DNA of 64,000 nt from Rhizobiales bacterium 64-17. Lineage in GTDB: Bacteria > Pseudomonadota > Alphaproteobacteria > Rhizobiales > Xanthobacteraceae. The DNA is taken from assembly GCA_001899285.1 (NCBI GenBank), contig MKWA01000022.1, positions 350,507-414,506 on the forward strand, in the 5' to 3' direction. Each line of letters starts with the position of its first letter. The first letter of the stretch is position 1. Shown one piece after another: positions 60,834 to 64,000 of the stretch. A program made the translations under genes and the position numbers. A model generated the notes under the pieces. It saw only the letters and a program-made list of their open reading frames with translations. It had not been told where the DNA came from and searched no databases.

Positions 60834-61841
60834 ATGCAGCCGCGGCGCACGCCAGTCCATGTGCTGACGGGTTTTCTCGGTAGCGGGAAAACCACGCTGC
60901 TGCGGCATCTGCTCGGGGATCCGTCGCTGCGCGACACCGCGGTGGTCATCAACGAGTTCGGCGAGGTTGGCCTTGATCACCTGCTGGTGCGCGAGGTCAA
61001 CGAGGACGTTGTGCTGCTGCCGTCCGGCTGCCTGTGCTGCGTGCTGCGCGATGACCTGATCTCGACGCTGTCCGATCTGCATCGGGCGCAGGCGGTCGGG
61101 GAAATCCCGCCGTTCTCGCGCATCGTCGTCGAGACCACGGGCCTCGCCGATCCCATGCCGATCCTGCAGGCGATCCTCAGCGATAAGCAGTTGGCGCGGC
61201 TCGCCCGGCTCGGCGAGGTCGTCACCACCGTCGATGCGGTCAGCGGACATGCCACCATCGACCGCTATCAGGAGGCGGTGCGGCAGATCGCAGCCGCCAA
61301 CTGTCTGGTGCTGACCAAGACCGATGCGGTCGATGACGCACAGGCCGACGCTGCGGCCGCACAGTTGCAGGCAATGAATCCGACGGCACGGCTGCTGCGC
61401 TCGCGTCAGGGCGCATTCCCGGCTGCCGCCGATTTGTTCCGCGATGATGGCGATGAGCGCGTGCTGCCCGCCGCCGCGGCTTTTGTCGCGCAGGGCGTCG
61501 ATCCGCACGGCGCGCACGACACCATCGGCACCTTTGCAGTGACGTTGGAAAAGCCTGTCGATCTCGATGCTGTTATCGACTGGCTCGAACTGCTGCTGGC
61601 GAGCCGCGGCGACAATGTGCTGCGCGTGAAGGGCTATGTCGCCGCGACTGGTCATGACCGGCCGCTGGTGATCCAGGGCGTGCAGCGCGTGCTGTACCGG
61701 CCGGAGCCGCTGGTGGTGCCGGTCGACGACCCGCATGTCTCACGGCTCGTCTTCATCACGCAAGGATTGACGCAAGACGCGGTCGAACGCTCGCTGCGAT
61801 CTTTTGTCGATCTCGATGTGCGGGCTCCGACGGCGGGTTAA
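60834..61841 (+). CDS. CobW/P47K-type GTPase (G3E family)
   Basis: The 335-residue product has GFLGSGKTT (Walker A), the CobW metal motif GCLCCVLRDDL, an ETTGLADP switch and a TKTD specificity box, then a CobW C-terminal domain. Such GTPases deliver metal to partner enzymes. Here the amidohydrolases or cyclic amidase are plausible clients. It starts 3 bases after ridA. Confidence 0.9.
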   Translation: MQPRRTPVHVLTGFLGSGKTTLLRHLLGDPSLRDTAVVINEFGEVGLDHLLVREVNEDVVLLPSGCLCCVLRDDLISTLSDLHRAQAVGEIPPFSRIVVETTGLADPMPILQAILSDKQLARLARLGEVVTTVDAVSGHATIDRYQEAVRQIAAANCLVLTKTDAVDDAQADAAAAQLQAMNPTARLLRSRQGAFPAAADLFRDDGDERVLPAAAAFVAQGVDPHGAHDTIGTFAVTLEKPVDLDAVIDWLELLLASRGDNVLRVKGYVAATGHDRPLVIQGVQRVLYRPEPLVVPVDDPHVSRLVFITQGLTQDAVERSLRSFVDLDVRAPTAG

Positions 61842-63277
61842 TTGCCGCCGTCGTAGAGCGTCGTGCTGGTCGGAACGCCTTCCTCGTGCAGACCGGCGCG
61901 CCGCACCGCATCTGCCGCCAGCTCGCGCGCCTTGCGCCGCAGCGCCGGCTCGTCGACGCCGACCACTTTGCCGTTCTGGTAGCACGGCTTGCCGTCGACC
62001 CAGGTTTCCGCGACCGACGATGAGGAAGCCGAGAACACCAGCGCCTGCAGCGGATCGTAGAACGGCGTCCACTCGACGTGATCGAGATCGAACAGGATGA
62101 AGTCCGCCTTCTTGCCGACTTCGAGCGAACCGATCTCGTCATCCCACATCAGCGCCTTGGCGCCGTTGATGGTAGCGGCGCGCAGCGCGTCGCGGGCGAG
62201 GAAGATATCGGGTTTCAGCCGCGCATCCTTGAACATGCCGGCGACCACCAGGATCTGCCGCATCAGGTTCATGTTGCCGGCAGCGGCGACGCCGTCGGTG
62301 CCGAGACCGACCGGCACGCCGGCCTTGACCATCTCCGGATATTTGCCGATCGCGGTCGCGCCCTTGCCGAGCTTGAACGACGAGCACGGGCAGAACGCCA
62401 CCTTGGTGCCGCGCTTCGCCAGCAATTGAACCTCTTCGTCGGTGACGGCGGCGCAATGGGCGATGACAAGATTGCTGCCAAGGCCGTCGGCCTTGTCGAT
62501 GCGCGTCACCGGCCACATGCCGTATTTGCCTTCGCACACCTTGGCTTCCTCGATCGAGGTGGCGAGGTGGTAGGTGGTGCCGACGCCGAGCTTCTGGGCA
62601 AGCTTCACCGCGCCCACATGCAGTTCGAGCGTGCAGGGCTCCTTGCCTTCGATATTGACCCAGCAGCGGGCGCGGCCGCCGAGCGCGCCGTTATATTTGC
62701 GAACACATTTTTCCAGTTCCTCCAGCGCCGCCGCCGCGTTCGGGAAGAAATGGTGATGCATCATCTCGTCGGTCCAGCCGCGCGGCCGCTCCGCCGGCGG
62801 GTTGTCCGCCGCGTGGCGGCCGGTGATGCCGCGCATGCCGGTCTTTTCCATCGCACGAACGACGATGCCGGGGTCGTATTGCGAGCCCATGTCGAGGAAG
62901 CAGGTGGTGCCGCCGCGCAGCATCTCGGTCATGCCGAGCATTGCGCCCCAGTATTCATCTTCTTCCGTGACGTGCGCGTAGAACGGCTTCGCCCAATGAA
63001 AAACCCAGGCGCGGGTGTTGAGGTTGTCGGGGAATACCGCGCGCGACAGGGTTTCGGAGAGATGGACGTGGCTGTCGACGAAGCCGGGGCAAATCGCCTT
63101 CATGCGGCCGTCGATGGTCTCGTCGAACTTGGAGCCCTTATGACGCTTGGCGATGTCGGCGGCCGAGCCGATGTCGGCGATCCGGTCGTTCTCGATCACC
63201 ACGCTCGCGTCGCGCAGGATGGTATCGTTCTTGTCGACCGTGAAGGCGACATCGAGATGTTCAATCAGCCTGCGCAT
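61838..63277 (-). CDS. ATZ/TRZ-type metal amidohydrolase (deaminase-like)
   Basis: The 479-residue product starts after AGGAGAGAG. It has HVHL in the first metal motif, TTYHLATS, NLVIAHCAAV, the CPCSSFKLGKG segment and GLGTDGVA with the catalytic Asp. This fits deaminases of N-heterocycles, such as 8-oxoguanine or adenosine-type and triazine hydrolases. It lies 38 bases downstream of the M24 gene on the same strand, and its 3' end overlaps the CobW gene by 4 bases. Confidence 0.9.
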   Translation of the reverse strand: MRRLIEHLDVAFTVDKNDTILRDASVVIENDRIADIGSAADIAKRHKGSKFDETIDGRMKAICPGFVDSHVHLSETLSRAVFPDNLNTRAWVFHWAKPFYAHVTEEDEYWGAMLGMTEMLRGGTTCFLDMGSQYDPGIVVRAMEKTGMRGITGRHAADNPPAERPRGWTDEMMHHHFFPNAAAALEELEKCVRKYNGALGGRARCWVNIEGKEPCTLELHVGAVKLAQKLGVGTTYHLATSIEEAKVCEGKYGMWPVTRIDKADGLGSNLVIAHCAAVTDEEVQLLAKRGTKVAFCPCSSFKLGKGATAIGKYPEMVKAGVPVGLGTDGVAAAGNMNLMRQILVVAGMFKDARLKPDIFLARDALRAATINGAKALMWDDEIGSLEVGKKADFILFDLDHVEWTPFYDPLQALVFSASSSSVAETWVDGKPCYQNGKVVGVDEPALRRKARELAADAVRRAGLHEEGVPTSTTLYDGGN

Positions 63278-63315
63278 CGCACTCTCTCCTGAGACTTGAT
63301 CGCCGCGCGTTGGGT

Positions 63316-64000
63316 CTAGTTCACGACGAGAAGCTTGTCGGTGTTCGCGTAGTCGGAGATCAATTCCGACCCCGACTTGGTGACCAGCAGCATGTCCTTG
63401 TTCTGCATGCCGTAGCCGTAACCGGTCTGGTAGCAGAGCGGTTCGAAGCCGAGCACCATGCCTTCCTCAACCACGGCGTCCTTGCCCGGCTGGCCGAGGA
63501 TCGGTGTCTTGCCGAGATACGGGTTCTCGTGGAGGTGCAGGCCGATGCCGTGGCCGACGAACGAGATCGGCGGGAGATTCATCTCCGACAGCTTGGCGAT
63601 GAACGCCTCGTAGATGGCGCGGCAGCTTGCGCCGGGCTTCACCATCTCCATGATCTGGTATTTGCAATCGACCAGATGCTGCCAGATCTTTTCCGCCATC
63701 TCCGGCGGCTTCTGGACGACGGCGGTGCGGCAGACGCCGGCCTGATAGCCGCCGATCACGGAGAAGATTTCGACGCGGCAGACGTCGCCGGTCTGCAACC
63801 GGCGCGCGGAGGGGCCGACATTGGGAAGCTGGCTGCGCTCGCCGGTAGCGACGATCAACAGTTTGAAGTGTTCGGCGCCGAGCTCGTAGATGCGTCGCGT
63901 CAGTTCGCCGGCGATATCCATCTCGCTGGAGCCGACACGGACGGCGGCGAGGCTGTCGGTGATCGCCTGATCGGCGATGCGGGAGAGCTTGCGCAGCAGC
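63316..64000 (-). CDS. M24 creatinase-like protein (N-terminus beyond window)
   Basis: The frame is open to the window edge, so the N-terminal domain is outside. The C-terminal pita-bread domain is present (VGHGIGLHLHENPYL with its His; GMVLGFEPLCY with its Glu). The Asp pair of metal-dependent M24 peptidases is absent (EIFSVIGGYQAGVCRT), and the last Glu is replaced (NKDMLLVT). Creatinases have a similarly metal-free site. A metal-free C-N hydrolase, or an inactive homologue, is therefore more likely than an Xaa-Pro aminopeptidase. Confidence 0.75.
   Translation of the reverse strand, partial: LLRKLSRIADQAITDSLAAVRVGSSEMDIAGELTRRIYELGAEHFKLLIVATGERSQLPNVGPSARRLQTGDVCRVEIFSVIGGYQAGVCRTAVVQKPPEMAEKIWQHLVDCKYQIMEMVKPGASCRAIYEAFIAKLSEMNLPPISFVGHGIGLHLHENPYLGKTPILGQPGKDAVVEEGMVLGFEPLCYQTGYGYGMQNKDMLLVTKSGSELISDYANTDKLLVVN

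Overview
The window looks like chromosomal DNA of a high-GC alphaproteobacterium, most likely of the Bradyrhizobium/Afipia/Rhodopseudomonas group. This is inferred from gene content, codon use and a tRNA-Arg(ACG) fragment; no taxonomic marker gene is present. It has three parts.

(1) About 1-7400 is a metal-resistance block. Reading left are a TolC-type outer-membrane lipoprotein (cut by the window edge), a small lipoprotein and a Cys/His-rich exported protein. Reading right are a second Cys-rich exported protein, a periplasmic DUF305 protein, a four-helix-bundle copper storage protein (16 Cys in 110 residues) and a membrane-anchored DUF305 protein. A DUF4396-multicopper oxidase fusion and a DmeF-type cation efflux protein follow on the minus strand. 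A perfect TACCC-N5-GGGTA site suggests CsoR-type copper control.

(2) About 7990-21916 is the right part of an integrated element. It ends in a P4-type tyrosine integrase, three integrase arm-like repeats and a 50-bp 3' fragment of a tRNA-Arg gene (attachment site). Its cargo is a phosphatase, several small unknowns, a PD-(D/E)XK-like protein, an AlpA-type regulator, a VapE-like P-loop ATPase, and two translationally coupled clamp-loader-like proteins. The first of the pair is DnaX-like with intact Walker motifs. The second is delta-prime-like with degenerate ones. This replication-like module is the most unusual system in the window.

(3) About 22000-64000 is dense catabolic DNA in several operons. 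It holds: (a) two racemase-superfamily proteins without the catalytic cysteines, an alpha/beta hydrolase with His at the nucleophile position, Ohr, and a dipeptide-type ABC transporter; (b) a sugar-type ABC transporter joined to an FMO-like flavoprotein, a three-subunit molybdenum hydroxylase, a CoxG protein and a LysR regulator; (c) a cupin, a TetR regulator and an FAD oxidoreductase, linked by three similar 16-bp operator-like sites; (d) a six-gene plus-strand operon (NMT1-type ABC transporter plus a second molybdenum hydroxylase) that converges on a nine-gene minus-strand operon at a 12-bp-stem hairpin. The minus operon carries a second NMT1-type transporter, a nopaline/octopine-dehydrogenase-like enzyme, a DpaA-like protein, a hydantoinase-type amidohydrolase, a PhyH-like protein, a tautomerase and an isochorismatase-VOC fusion; (e) a GntR regulator, RidA, a CobW-type GTPase, an ATZ/TRZ-type amidohydrolase and a creatinase-like M24 protein.

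Together the catabolic genes look like uptake, hydroxylation, ring opening and deamidation of one or more N-heterocyclic or cyclic-amide compounds. The substrates cannot be read from the sequence. No rRNA, complete tRNA or CRISPR array was seen.
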